Shown: positions 43,470-54,407 of the stretch, in pieces
Numbering within the stretch: the first letter of the stretch is position 1
Layout of the letters: each line of letters starts with the position of its first letter
Origin: Kappaphycus alvarezii
Lineage: Eukaryota > Rhodophyta > Florideophyceae > Gigartinales > Solieriaceae
DNA: 64,000 nt
Reading direction: 5' to 3'
Assembly (NCBI GenBank): GCA_002205965.3
Contig: NADL03000609.1
Coordinates: 124,001 to 188,000, forward strand
Notes under the pieces: generated by a model
What the model was told of the DNA's origin: nothing
What the model saw: only the letters and a program-made list of their open reading frames with translations
Databases searched by the model: none
Position numbers and translations under genes: made by a program

Positions 43470-45440
43470 TGCTGTTATGGGCCCAGATCGCCCCGAAATT
43501 CCTTCAAGGCCGACATTTTCATGAGATCTTCGCACGGCCCCTTGGACGGATAGTAAAGGACCTCAAGAAAATATATCGATGCTGTTCACCAATGGAAATA
43601 TGTGCATGATTTATTACCAGCATCAAATTCTAATAAGGTTCCTAAGGCAGTACAAGGTCTTATCTTACAATCACAATTATTTGGACGAACTCTTGATATT
43701 TGTAAGAAAATTCCAGACACCGAAATTCAGTCGAAAATTGTGCATTAGCGATTGCTAACGCTATTCATAAGGTGATCCTCTATCACCTATATCAGATACA
43801 TTTCAAAAATTCTTAGATCTATTGCACACTACTCGTGGTGATAATAAGTCTTTCAAAAATTTTGAATCACGGTTTGATGCTCAAATTGCCCGATTTCATT
43901 CATCTACTGGTACTTTGAAATAACCTGAAGCACATATCATTATTGCTTCTGGCTAATTCCAAAATTGATTCAAACCAGCGACTATCTATTTTGGCTGCTG
44001 CTTCTCCGAAGCATGAAGAAGCCGATTTGGAAAAAGGAAAATCCTAGAATGAATCAAATATTCAGAAATATCATCTATTATTCGTGCATGTGATAAACCA
44101 AAAAATACAAATCAAATATATGGAAATTCTCAAAAATATATCTCTTCAAGTCAACCAAATATTTCATACGGAGAAAAGAAAAAGTTCAAGAAAAATAATA
44201 AGCAAAGATTATCTCCTGAAGACTTTGCTGCCCTCAAGGCAAAATCAACTTGTGACCGATGTGGAGGAGTTGGCCTCTGGACTTATGAAAAAGATAAATG
44301 CAAGAGTGCTAAAAATTATCACAAAGGTTCATCATCTAAAACGGGAAATGCAGAAAATATCAAAGACAAAAATGATTCTGGTTCTGTAACATTTCATATG
44401 GTGAAAACTGTGCTTGATTCTCCGTCAAATACGTTATACCCAGGTCCGTTACTTGATGATGTAGCACCGTATAGTGGAATTGGGATTGTTAAATTACGGG
44501 CAATATCAAAATTTATTTTACCGGAATGGAATGGAATTCTTGATGAACTTTCTGAATTTATCAAGACATGCTCTTCTGGCAATTCGGAAATGGCGACCAC
44601 TCAAGCGAAAAAGAAAAGTGATCGGTTCAATATTTTTATCAGCTTTTTCAGACAATATAAATCAGGTTAACATAAGGCATCTAATAATCAGTGGATCATC
44701 TCAATCGGTTATTGGAAGAAATATCACAAGAAAATCAAATATTATTCATATGACGGAGAATCGCATCGAGTTAAAGTCCGCAAATAATTCAATCGATTCT
44801 ATAGAATTGGTAGATCATTGTCATCATTGTTGTTTACCCGGAAATATATTTATACAATCATCCGACCCTATTGAAATTCATTTCTATCAGCAATTTGTTC
44901 CAACGATACCAATACATCAAAAATGTATCTGGGCTGAAAAGAAGAAAATAATTAATAAGGTTCACAAACATGTATGTGGTCACTCAATTTATGATGATAT
45001 AAAACTATTGTTACAAGAAATTTTATATGGGACGATGAATGCAAAAAATATTTATCAAGCATAATTGACTCCTGCAAAATTTGCGATGTCACAAAAAAAA
45101 CATCTCATCCTCGTGCAGTATCTTTAAGCTCTATATCTCGCGGATTTAATGAATTGGTTTGTGTGGATCATTTTTGTGGAAAACTTGGATATTTTTCACA
45201 TTAGGGACTCAGTTACCAGATATTCAACTGGTTCAATAGTGCTCTCCCTAAGGATGGAATATTGCATTGATTGTATTGAGACTCTCTGGTTAACACCATT
45301 TTGGGACCTTAACAATTTAATGGGAGATCAGGCGTTTGACAATAATATTTTCAGAAGCTATCTTGAGGAAACAGGAATTTCATTTTGTCCTTTTGGTTCT
45401 CGCCGCCATAAAAAAATTTTATCGAGTCAAACATAAAATA
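43470..45440 (+). mobile_element. Decayed retroelement with gag, protease and integrase remnants
   Basis: Frames are short but follow one another. Gag-like: HQWKYVHDLLPASNSNKVPK (43585), FQKFLDLLHTTRGDNKSF (43800). Zinc-knuckle-like CDRCGGVGLW (44255). Aspartic-protease-like LLDDVAPYSGIGIV (44450) and SSQSVIGRNITRKSNIIHM (44690). Integrase-like: FNELVCVDHFCGKLGYF (45145), TRYSTGSIVLS, WLTPFWDLNN, then a Gln/Asp-containing DQAFDNN (45330) and CPFGSRRHKK (45390), resembling the spacing of an integrase core where a VDHF Asp and a later Asp are catalytic. No RT is visible; Gyp2 begins at 45454, so the downstream part may lie beyond Gyp2 or be lost. AT-rich, unlike the neighbours. Confidence 0.55.
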
Positions 45441-45453
45441 TTGAGAGACATTT

Positions 45454-45940
45454 TGTGTGAACCTGGCCGTTTTTTTTTCGCGCCCCATAAGCTACTACAA
45501 CTAAGGAGAGGCTGTCTTGTCCCGGGCCAGTAGGGCCATGTGTAGTTGCTTGGCAATTACATTTAACTCCCCAATTATTCCTTTCTTTTCGTAATTACTG
45601 TAAGACTAGTCTAGCTGACAGTGCCACAATAGGTGGCGCCGTCCTACAGTACTTGGGTGTCACCACCCTAGGCCGTCCACAGTAACCGATAAACCCCCCG
45701 TGCCCACGTTACCTTTTTATTTACGTGACCGGAGTAGTCCGGAAGTTCAACCTTAACTAGGACTCCTAATTTATGACCGGCAAACCTAACGCTGCAAGGA
45801 TCACTACAGCTAGACCTTTCTAGCGTGCAGCCTGAGTAGTCGGCGCTATCCCTTTATCGCGCGGCCTGAGTAGTCGTGGCTACTGTTTTACTTGGCCAGA
45901 TCCGGAGTAGGACTGCCTACCCTATCCTTTACCCACCGTT
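45454..45940 (+). repeat. Gyp2 5' LTR
   Basis: TGTGTGAACCTGGCCG to TTTACCCACCGTT. Contains two units of a 34-bp GTGCGGCC(G)GAGTAGTCGGCGCT-like repeat (about 45826-45888), where the 3' LTR has three. Confidence 0.88.
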
Positions 45941-46136
45941 TTCCCATCCTTCATTCCCAGAGAAAGATCCTGGAGGACCGAAGGGCATCCTCCTACGCCT
46001 ATCGAGCGCGACCTACGTCGCTCTACCCCGCTACTACCACGTAGCTGTCTAAGCCTCCTAGACTGGTCTCCCGCGGAAGCGCCAGCTTCCGAAACTACCC
46101 ACCTGGTGCGCGGTTCTCAAGAGCCATATTACTACA

Positions 46137-48434
46137 GTGGTCTTCCGACCTAGAGAGGTTTTCCTTTCTCCCCTCAACGCGAGCGATCAGCGCGAGCGAA
46201 ACAGAAAGGCGATTCTTTCTGAAGACCCGACAGCGCAAGCGTGCTGCGATTCGACAAGATGCCTGTTGCCTCATATGCTTCGATCCAAGGCCGTGCCTCG
46301 GATCGCCTACAACGAGAAGTTCCTCGCATCAACTATTCGAACAACGGAGAAGGTTCACGTTCTTCGCGAGTTCGTAATGGTCAGGGAATTCCTGACCCGA
46401 GACCAAGAGCCACCGCCGCTCAAGGATTGGAATCCGCACCAGAAGTTGCTGATTCACAAGCCGATCCAGCACGGCCGGAACGTAAAACTGGGAATCCCCA
46501 GTGCCTACAGTGAGTGACAATGGCGTCCTCACTCCCATTGAGGATATCTCACAATGCATTCTATCTCCGAGCTTCGCTTGGTCGAGTCCCACCTCGAGCA
46601 GATGCTCGAGGACCGCTAGGCTGCGTTCCAGGAAATCCTGGAAGAACGCTTGGAAGAGAAGGACGATTCCTGTGGGGTGTTAAGCGCACAAGAGCAGGTC
46701 AAGGTAGAACTGTGGTTGAAACTTTGGTTGAGGCTTTCTGGGTAAAGCCGGCAGCTCAAACCAGGGTCTATGTAGAACTGAAGATAGCTACAAACTAAAG
46801 AAAAATGCAGTCTAACAGCAGCGAGTTCAAAGGTATTCCCGTAAAACAGCCTGACGGTATTGTAAGTAGCGCTTTCAGAATTGTAGTCGGCAAGAGTGAA
46901 ATACTCTGACAAGATGTAAGAAATACACTGGTCCAGATGGCATGGGATAGCAGGGCGGCTTTTGATTGGAAAAGCAATGACATATATCCCAGTGTGTACC
47001 TCGCCCGTAACTATTCCAAGTGTACAAATGGGGTCAAACGCTGTGTTCAGAACTGTAAGGAAAGTGTAATGACAGCAAAGTGCCTAGTAGCCCTGGCTGC
47101 AAGGTTACCAGTGGTTTGAATCTACAGTACAGTAATGCAGTGAATTTGTATAAATCTGGACGGTGTGTGAGGTGAAATACAACAATTCCTTCCACACTAT
47201 GCTCCGCCAGGAGATGGTCGCTTTCTGCAAAGAGGAGCGTATAGTAGCAGATGCTACACAAGTTGGCGGGCTCGTCAGAGCCGCCTGGCGGATTCGCCTA
47301 TCGATCGTCAGCTCGATGAACTCAAACAACAGCTTGAGGAAGAGAGACGCAGGGTTTCGGACCTGCATGACGAACTGCGTGGGCTTAGACTCCGCAGGGA
47401 TCGCTCTCAGGCATCTAGCCGGAGCCCTGTTCCGAAGGGAACAAGGGACAGACGGCGCTACAGCCCTGTCCGTGATCACCATCCGGGATATCCCGGACTC
47501 CACTGCCAACAGTGTGGCATGAGTGGACGCGCGCGGAATGTCCGTAGTGACTCCGCCGAGCGAGTCAATCGCTGGTACCAGGATCGCCTGGTCAAACAAG
47601 CCCACAAGGCAGAAGCCGAGGAGTCCTCGGACTGGATGGAAGGTGGGAGAGAGAAGTCATTCCCCGCACAAGGTCTGGGTTGGCCCCGACATGAAGGCCT
47701 CAGAGAGATCCAACCGGCCGAGCCAAGCTTCGCTCGTGTCGTTTCATACCGCAGGTACCGCCTGCGCAACACAGACCAGAACATCTCTGGTACAGTGCTC
47801 GCCGACACCGGTGACCACTACAAGCGGCTCAAGCATTTGCTTGGCGCCCGCAAATTTGATGGAAAGATCCCATCTCCATCATCCCCTTCTTTTCTGCATA
47901 CAAGAAGGTGTGCGATAACAATCGCGTAAGTGAGGGAGCCGCCCTCATCCTGTTACCGCATTTCCTCTCGGGCGAGGCCCGAGAGCAGTTCGAATCCAAC
48001 TTCGAGTTGGAGAAGAGGGTAGTGGAGGATTCACCTCCTACCCAGGAGCCGTGCAGTTCTTGCTGCGCATGTACGCCACCGATCGTACGATCGAGGCGGT
48101 CGTCGAGAACATCGACAGTCTCCGGCAGAAGCCGGAGGAAACGGAGCTAGCATTTGCTAGTCGTCTACGCAAAGCCGCGAGGTCCTGTGGCGCGGTGTAC
48201 ACCGAGCAGGACCTCATCACGCGCTTCGTAAGGGGATCCTTACCTGACTTGAAGCCGCTGCTTCAAGTTGAGCGGCAGACGTCGCAACAATCTCGGGACA
48301 ACCCGAGAGCTTTCCTCGACTTTGTCGAGAAGGCAACCGCCATCGGGATGCTCACAGAGCCCTCGTACAGAGGCAGCCACGCTGCCAAGGTCATCCCGAA
48401 GAGCTATAGCTCTGTCGGTGAACTCAATCGATGA
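46137..48434 (+). pseudogene. gag: Gyp2 gag, interrupted
   Basis: N-terminal part (46240-46680) in shifting frames ends in a helical segment, readable as ISELRLVESHLEQMLEDRQA, typical of gag. After the 46683-47165 insertion it resumes with LDELKQQLEEERRRVSDLHD, a coiled coil, and an Arg-rich tract. The capsid-like part (47820-48434) reads GDHYKRLKHLLGARKFDG, SEGAALILLPHFLSGEAREQ and EETELAFASRLRKAARSCGA with shifts near 47870 and 48040. It is a retrotransposon gag-like fold by pattern. Multiple frames, so non-functional here unless sequence errors explain them. Confidence 0.75.
46683..47165. other. Probable insertion inside Gyp2 gag
   Basis: Lower GC, with no frame matching gag on either side and without the dense hairpins of the rest of Gyp2. 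It contains CTACAGTACAGTAATGC near its right end. No target duplication or terminal repeat identified; the edges are approximate. Confidence 0.5.
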
Positions 48435-49023
48435 GGGACATCCCTCACAAGAGCGTCGTCGCAAGACCTCACCTCCAGGGCGATACAGTGTTCGCCCTGC
48501 AGTCGGACGAGGAGGTTACCTCCTCCCAAGTGTTCGACTCGGCCACCGAGTTCGATTCGCACCGGACACGCCCGCGTCAGGAAAGGCCTGACTCTGCGCT
48601 TGCCGTGATTCCGGCTCGTAATCCGCGACTACCGTCATGGGCATCGCCAACCAAGAACCAGAAGCCTGGTTGGGTAACATCTGAGGATCAACCCTCAGAC
48701 ATTTGTTTCGAGTGTTACAAGTTGGGACATCGCCGTCCCAACTGTCCAGATCAGGGACGCCCTGATTCCGACCCTCACTTCGCAAGGGTCGTCCGCGACA
48801 ACTACAACAAGTTGTCGAGGCAGCAGAAGATTTCCTTCGCGCCGTAGAAGAGCGCCGCGCTTCCTTACCGGGACGGAAAAGGCCCGTCCTATGTTCAAGA
48901 CACCCCACCGGCACCGCCGGTGAGGTCGGAATCACCATCGAGGGAATCCTCGATATTGACAAGGAAGGATGACCGTCATGTCTCCTTCTCGGAATCTGAG
49001 ACTCCGACGCAGTCGGAAAAATA
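48431..49023 (+). pseudogene. gag: Gyp2 nucleocapsid region
   Basis: Continues gag in another frame. One CCHC zinc knuckle, CFECYKLGHRRPNC (C-X2-C-X4-H-X4-C), at about 48703-48745, followed by a Ser/Pro-rich stretch. In-frame stops at 48845-48847 and 49021-49023. Confidence 0.75.
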
Positions 49024-49199
49024 GAAGGGGTCCGCCACAAGCGAAGCCCCGGCGGAACCCCCTCCCTCAGGGGAACAGTCGGGCAATCCCGACTCTAAAC
49101 CAACACAGGTAGGGATCCTACCTCGGCCTTACGGCCTCCCTCGCCACATCACTGTGGAGGAGTATCGAGCAGATCCTATCTGCTATCTATCGCGCTACA

Positions 49200-49717
49200 A
49201 CTACAAGGTGTCGCAGAAATTGGGGACGCCCCCAATACGCTCAACGCGTACAACACCGTGTTCGACACCGGTGCAGGACCAAATTTGGTCAAGGCAGCTT
49301 GCTGCCTCAAGAGGTTGTTGCTAACGCCAACCGAAATCGAGAGATAGTTAACCTATCTAGCGCTTCAAACACCGTCTGAAGACGATGGGAATCGTAGTAC
49401 TGTCGCTACGAGTCGGGGACCTGCTCTGCAGGCAACCCTTTGTAGTCGTCGAGGAACTCGGCGCTGATGCCATACTTGGCACCACCTTCATCGACCGGCA
49501 TGTGGAACTTATCCACATCCGTCGTCGAGAAGTGGTCCTCCGTAGCGGAGCTACGGTGCGGATACATAAGAGACCCGCATTGGTTCCGTTCCGTCGCCGT
49601 TCGACGGAACCGAAACCATTCTTCGAGGAAGTGCCTCGAAATAAGATCGTGCGGACTACCCGCCGATTCCTCCTGCCTCCGCAATCGGAGACAGTGGTGA
49701 AGTTCAAGCTTCCTTAA
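49200..49717 (+). pseudogene. pol: Gyp2 aspartic protease
   Basis: NTVFDTGAGPNLVKAA holds the D-T-G active site (about 49262). After a shift, ADAILGTTFIDRHVELI gives the ILG motif (about 49465). DTG plus ILGxxF at this spacing is the normal retropepsin layout. Ends with VVKFKLP before TAA. Confidence 0.85.
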
Positions 49718-49749
49718 CAGGAGATGTCCTGTTAGAGACCTATCCAAGG

Positions 49750-50900
49750 TTGTATCGCAAGACTCAGGTCAGCCTGAGTAATGGAATCGCTTCGGTCAAG
49801 CCGAAGGAATCGTTCGCCGTGAAGGTCGCGAACTTTTCGACCGAAACGCGCGTTCTGGCAAAAGGCCAGATTGTAGGGTACGCATCCGCGATGCCCGATA
49901 CTGTACTCGAGGTCACCCTCGACGAGAAGACACCCGGCCGTGAAAACAATTCCGCGCCGCAAAGCTTCGGCACCGCCGAAGAGAAACTGGGGTGGATGAC
50001 GTTGACTTGTCCCATCTCACCCCCGCAGTGCAAGCCAAGATACGAGCAATGCTCGTGAAGCATGAGACTATGTGGTCAGGCCACTTAGGAAAAATCCGGG
50101 CTACCGAACACCGGATCGACCTCGTACCTGGGTCAGTCCCAGTACGGTCACACCCTTACCGTGCAGGCCCCAAGGCCCGCGAGACGGAAGAGAAAGAAGT
50201 CAAGCGAATGCTTGACGCGAAGGTGATTGAGCCCGCTCAATCGGAATTCGCCAGCCCAGTAGTGCTGGTGCCCAAACCGGATGGGAGCAGACGGTTCTGC
50301 ATAGACTACCGGAAGCTCAACGCCCTCACGGTCAAGGACAGCTATCCGTTGCCCCGCATGGATGAATGCCTAGACTCGCTAGGTGAGGCGACGGTATTTA
50401 CCGCCTTAGACTGTAACTGCGGTTACTGGCAAATACCTATCCGCGAAGCGGACAAGGACAAGACAGCATTCGTCTGTCATGAAGGCTGTTTCCGGTTCTG
50501 CCGGATGCCTTTCGGGCTGTGCAATGCGCCAGCCACGTTCCAACGCACAGTAGATATCCTACTGGCGCGATACAAGTGGAAGACTTGTTTGGTATACTTG
50601 GATGATATCATCATTTTCTCCAAGTCCATCGAGGAACACCTCGATCATGTCGACGAAGTACTCACGGTACTTCGGAATTCAGGGGTATCCCTGAAGTTGA
50701 AGAAATGCACGTGGTTCACAACCACTGTCAACTACCTCGGCCATGTGATACGGCCGGGTAAACTCGAGGTTGCCTCGAAGAACATCGAAGCGGTGAAGGG
50801 CTTCACCCCACCGCGCACGCAAACGCAACTGAGGAGCTTCCTCGGTCTCTGCAACGTATATCGGATTCGTCCCGAACTTTTCCCGAGTGGCGGCGCCACT
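49750..50900 (+). pseudogene. pol: Gyp2 reverse transcriptase
   Basis: A leader (KESFAVKVANFSTETRVLAK) precedes the RT frame at 49992-50948. Motifs: HRIDLVPGSVPVRSHPYRAG, SPVVLVPKPDGSRRFCIDYR, FTALDCNCGYWQI, MPFGLCNAPATFQR and YLDD at 50595-50606, then LGHVI and RSFLGLCN. Complete palm and fingers in one frame; a one-base shift near 50865 cuts the frame before RNase H. Confidence 0.92.
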
Positions 50901-51460
50901 CAACAAGCTATTGAAGAAGGTAAATCCCTTCCAACTTCCGGAGCTTGACTCCGTGCAACTGGAAGCATTTGCTTCCTTGAAGCAGGCCCTCGAGTCGCCT
51001 GTGTTGAGGTTACCTCAACCTGGATTACCATACTCGGTCGATACCGACGCGTGTGATGAACAAGTAGGATGTGCCCTACTTCAAACCCATGAGGATGGCA
51101 TTCGCCATCCCATCGGCTATTGGAGCCGATCACTCGGCCCGCCGAGAGGAACTACACGACGAGCGAGAAGGAATGCCTGCTGTTGTATGGGCAGTGCAAC
51201 TGCTCCGCCCATACCTCGAACAGGAAGATTTTCAACTGTTCACCGATCACCAGGCATTACGCTGGTTGATGACGTCCACCGACACCACCGGTCGGTTGGC
51301 CCGTTGGAGGCTACGCCTCCCTCGAATTCGACTTCACCCTTGGTTACAGAAAAGGGGTGAAGAACCAAATAGCAGATGCTATGTCAAGGTTTTACACCGC
51401 CGGCGAGACCGGACTTCGCCGAGATTGCCGGAAGTACCTTGCTTCCTAGTGAAATCCTGA
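50887..51460 (+). pseudogene. pol: Gyp2 RNase H
   Basis: AAPLNKLLKKVNPFQ and YSVDTDACDEQVGCALLQ (first Asp) in 50887-51133, shift, then AVVWAVQLLRPYLEQEDFQL and FTDHQALRWLM (51071-51460), shift, and KNQIADAMSRF for the last Asp near 51370. Standard order for gypsy RNase H. Confidence 0.88.
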
Positions 51461-51503
51461 CGGGGACCCGTCAGGGTCACCCGCCTATCCGACAGGAGCA
51501 GGC

Positions 51504-52590
51504 TTGAGCCAGCTCCTCAGCTCGGCAAGGATATCCTTGCCCTCACCCCGAACCTTTCAAAGGGAGGTTCTTCGCTGCAGGACACCTGCAGATAATCCAG
51601 TCGTCGACATGGATTTAGACGACATCGACTGTGAAGACAGTCGCGACGAGGGCTTGACCTCGTTCGATCCAATCTCGGCAACCGAGCCAGCACGTGAGCT
51701 GCAACCGCTCACGACGGAGGAAATCCTCCGTGAACAAGAGAAGGACTCCTTCTGTCAAGAGGTAAAGGACGCCTTCACAGACGATGAACGTAAAGTCAGG
51801 GACTTTACGATTGACCAGCGTGGCCTGGTCGTTCGACTTTCGAAAGTCGATGACGCGGTGCAAATCTACGTGCCTGCATCGTTGCGTCCGCGAGTGCTGA
51901 TGATATCGCACTACGCAAAAATGTCCGGGCATCCCGGAGGATCACGCATGTACATGACTCTACGTCGTACATTCTATTGGCCCAGCATGGCGCTGGACGT
52001 CTACAACACCGTTCGCCAGTGCTCAAGCTGCGCGAAGGAGCGTATCGCTCTTAGGAAGCACGCAAACTTCCTCAAACTATTCCCGGCCTCGAGTCCTCTC
52101 GAGTTCGTGGGGATCGATATCCTCGGTCCCCTTCCAAGGACATCCTTGGGCTACCGCTATCTGTTAGTTATCACAGATAGGTTTTCGAAGCTAGTTCGAA
52201 CTGTCGCGCTACGCAGAGTAACTGCTGTGGCGATCACCAAAGCCTTCTGCGAAGAATGGGTGTTTACATACGGGAGTCCCGTATACCTACTGTCTGACAA
52301 CGGAGGGCAGTTTGCCAGCAAGTTCTTTCAGAGCATATGCTCTGTCCTAGGCACGCGTAATCTATTTACGACAGCCTACCATCCGCAGACCAATGGTCAG
52401 ACGGAGAGATTTAACAGGACAATCCTGTCAGCGTTGCGTCACTTTTGCAGTGAGCACGGGAGGGACTGGATCAGTACCATCCACTGTAACCTACGGTTAC
52501 AACAATACAGTGCACCGGGCAACCGGTCACACTCCGTTTGAGCTAGTGCTCAGCCGTCCCCAACCCCGCTTGCCCTGGCGCAAGTGAGGA
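51504..52590 (+). pseudogene. pol: Gyp2 integrase core
   Basis: HHCC finger HYAKMSGHPG...CSSCAKER at about 51910-52040. Core triad: FVGIDILGPLP (Asp, 52113), LLSDNGGQFAS (Asp, 52300), NGQTERFNRT (Glu, 52400). One-base shift near 52470-52480, after which VTYGYNNTVHRATGHTPFEL completes the fold. Catalytic residues all present. Confidence 0.92.
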
Positions 52591-53102
52591 CGATTAACCT
52601 CGGGGATGTTCACCCGAGTCAAGTGAAGCGTCGCTTCCATGACCGCTTGAAGGCCATGTTGGCAACTTCAAGGAAAAGACTGAGCAAAGCTCAGGACGCA
52701 TACAAGCGAGGCTATGATAGCCGCTTGAGAGTAAGCACTGAGACTATCTCAGTGGGTGACTCGGTGTTCGTGAGCCGCGAGCGAACGAAGAGCGACGAGC
52801 CAAACGCACCGACGAATGAACCGGTCGACAACTTACCGGAGCACAAGCTCCGCACGAAAGCGCTGGGACCGTACCCAGTTGTGAGGACATCCTCACACAC
52901 AGTCACGATCCTGCGAGACGGACTCGAGGATACTGTGTCTCGAGACCGTATCGCGAAGGCACCACTCGGTCGCTGCCGAGTACAGGGGTATCGGGAACTC
53001 TCGATACTGAAGAAAATCAGGAAAACCCTGATTCAGGACCTACATCCGCGTCCCCTCCTCAGGAAGGGACGGAAGACTCTCAGGAATCGCCTGAACCAAT
53101 AA
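52584..53102 (+). CDS. pol: Gyp2 integrase C-terminal region with GPY-like motif
   Basis: Open frame of 172 codons: basic helical segment SRKRLSKAQDAYKRGYD, an SVGDSVFVSRERTKS strand, then ALGPYPVVRTSSHTV, corresponding to the GPY/F module of gypsy integrases. It leads into a Lys/Arg-rich tail. The initiating ATG of the open frame is arbitrary because the ancestral frame continues from the core. Confidence 0.8.
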   Translation: MRTINLGDVHPSQVKRRFHDRLKAMLATSRKRLSKAQDAYKRGYDSRLRVSTETISVGDSVFVSRERTKSDEPNAPTNEPVDNLPEHKLRTKALGPYPVVRTSSHTVTILRDGLEDTVSRDRIAKAPLGRCRVQGYRELSILKKIRKTLIQDLHPRPLLRKGRKTLRNRLNQ

Positions 53103-53265
53103 CGATGGAGGGCCAAACCCCACCGTCGATCAAGAACAAGAAGCCCCGCTTCTTCGATTAGGACAGAGGGACACGCCCTCGAACGCTGGTGAAGCGTCAC
53201 GCGAAGCGCCGCTTCGTCTCATCCCGCCTTGCTGCGCAAGGACAGGAACAAACGAGGATACTCGG

Positions 53266-53502
53266 ATGACTGAGAATAATCCCGAGTCGGCAACGCCGAC
53301 TACGGAAAGAAATGAGGACAACCTCAGTCAAGAACCAGGTGACTTAGGTCCCTACGCGTTCGATCGGATTATAGATCACGATCTTGATAGCGGGCTGTAC
53401 CGCGTCCGCTGGACGAACTACTCGCCTAGTGATGATACCTGGGAACATAGTCGTCCATCCCTTTCAACGCCGTGGCACAGTACCACCGGCGTAAAAGACT
53501 GA
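53266..53502 (+). CDS. pol: Gyp2 chromodomain
   Basis: YAFDRIIDHDLDSGLYRVRW followed by TNYSPSDDTWE is the chromodomain consensus: the paired strands, an aromatic-cage Trp and DDTWE, at about 53350-53450. In chromoviruses this module ends integrase and directs insertion to modified chromatin. A shift separates it from 53102; the small acidic stretch MTENNPESATPTTE in front is linker. Confidence 0.82.
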   Translation: MTENNPESATPTTERNEDNLSQEPGDLGPYAFDRIIDHDLDSGLYRVRWTNYSPSDDTWEHSRPSLSTPWHSTTGVKD

Positions 53503-54407
53503 GGCCCCCTCAGTATTACCCTTCGTCCGCCTGACGAAAGACGATATTGGAACAAGGGTAGCCTTGTGACTTGGCTAAGCCAAATAGACGTCAAGGATAC
53601 CTCGACTACACAGTACCACCCAGGTGTTCCTGGGTAGGTGAACTACGCCTACCAAGAAGGTAGACGGGGAAGAGTATCTGCTCCCCAAACGGGAATCCCG
53701 TTTCGACCACGCCGGGGGAGAACAACCTCCCCACCGCTATTACAATTGGGAATTCCCAAATCCTGTTGAGAGCCGAACTTCGGCCTTTGAAACGACAGAC
53801 CGGGACACGGCTCGGGGGGGGGGGCGGGAAAACCCGACCAGCAAGGCGCTCCCTCTCATTGATCGGGCCACCCGATCCTGGCTTTTGGAAGTCAATGGCC
53901 GCCCGAAACCGGGCGCGCCCCACAACGGATTCTTACCAGGATTACCTGGTATGTCTTGGATGACCCCGCACGAACACGGGTTCGAGGAATATGGAACAGC
54001 GGAACGACTGCTCCCGGGGATCACCCGACGACGGTATAACGTTTAGTAGCAGAAGCTACTATTTGGATTCACAGTTAAGCGTTGCTAACCGGGTCCAGCC
54101 AGGATCACCTGGCTCAACGCAAAGTTTTAAGAGGATGGGGTTACCCAACCCCCATATCTCGTCAATATTGTCAAGGAACCCCTTGACCGTTTATAGACCC
54201 TACACGAAACGACGTGTAACTAGCATTCCTAGTTCGGCAACCGAAGTACTGGCTTGTCACGCAATTGGAAAACCCCAACTGCGTTATGACCTTAGAATAT
54301 CCTAATTTGCTACGGACTAACGCGCGCGGTACCACACCCCGACCAGGCTCCCTGGTCTGTCTTCTCGCGTTACTCGTACTACGTACTCGACGCTGGGTGA
54401 CGGGGCA
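53503..54407 (+). other. Gyp2 3' untranslated region
   Basis: No convincing frame. Hairpins continue at the same density (for example TAGTAGC-AGAA-GCTACTA at 54044-54061), and a G9-10 run lies at about 53813. Confidence 0.6.

Noticed and set aside
45941..46000. Primer binding site for Gyp2
   Set aside because: No TGG-starting 18-mer close enough to the LTR end to call with confidence.
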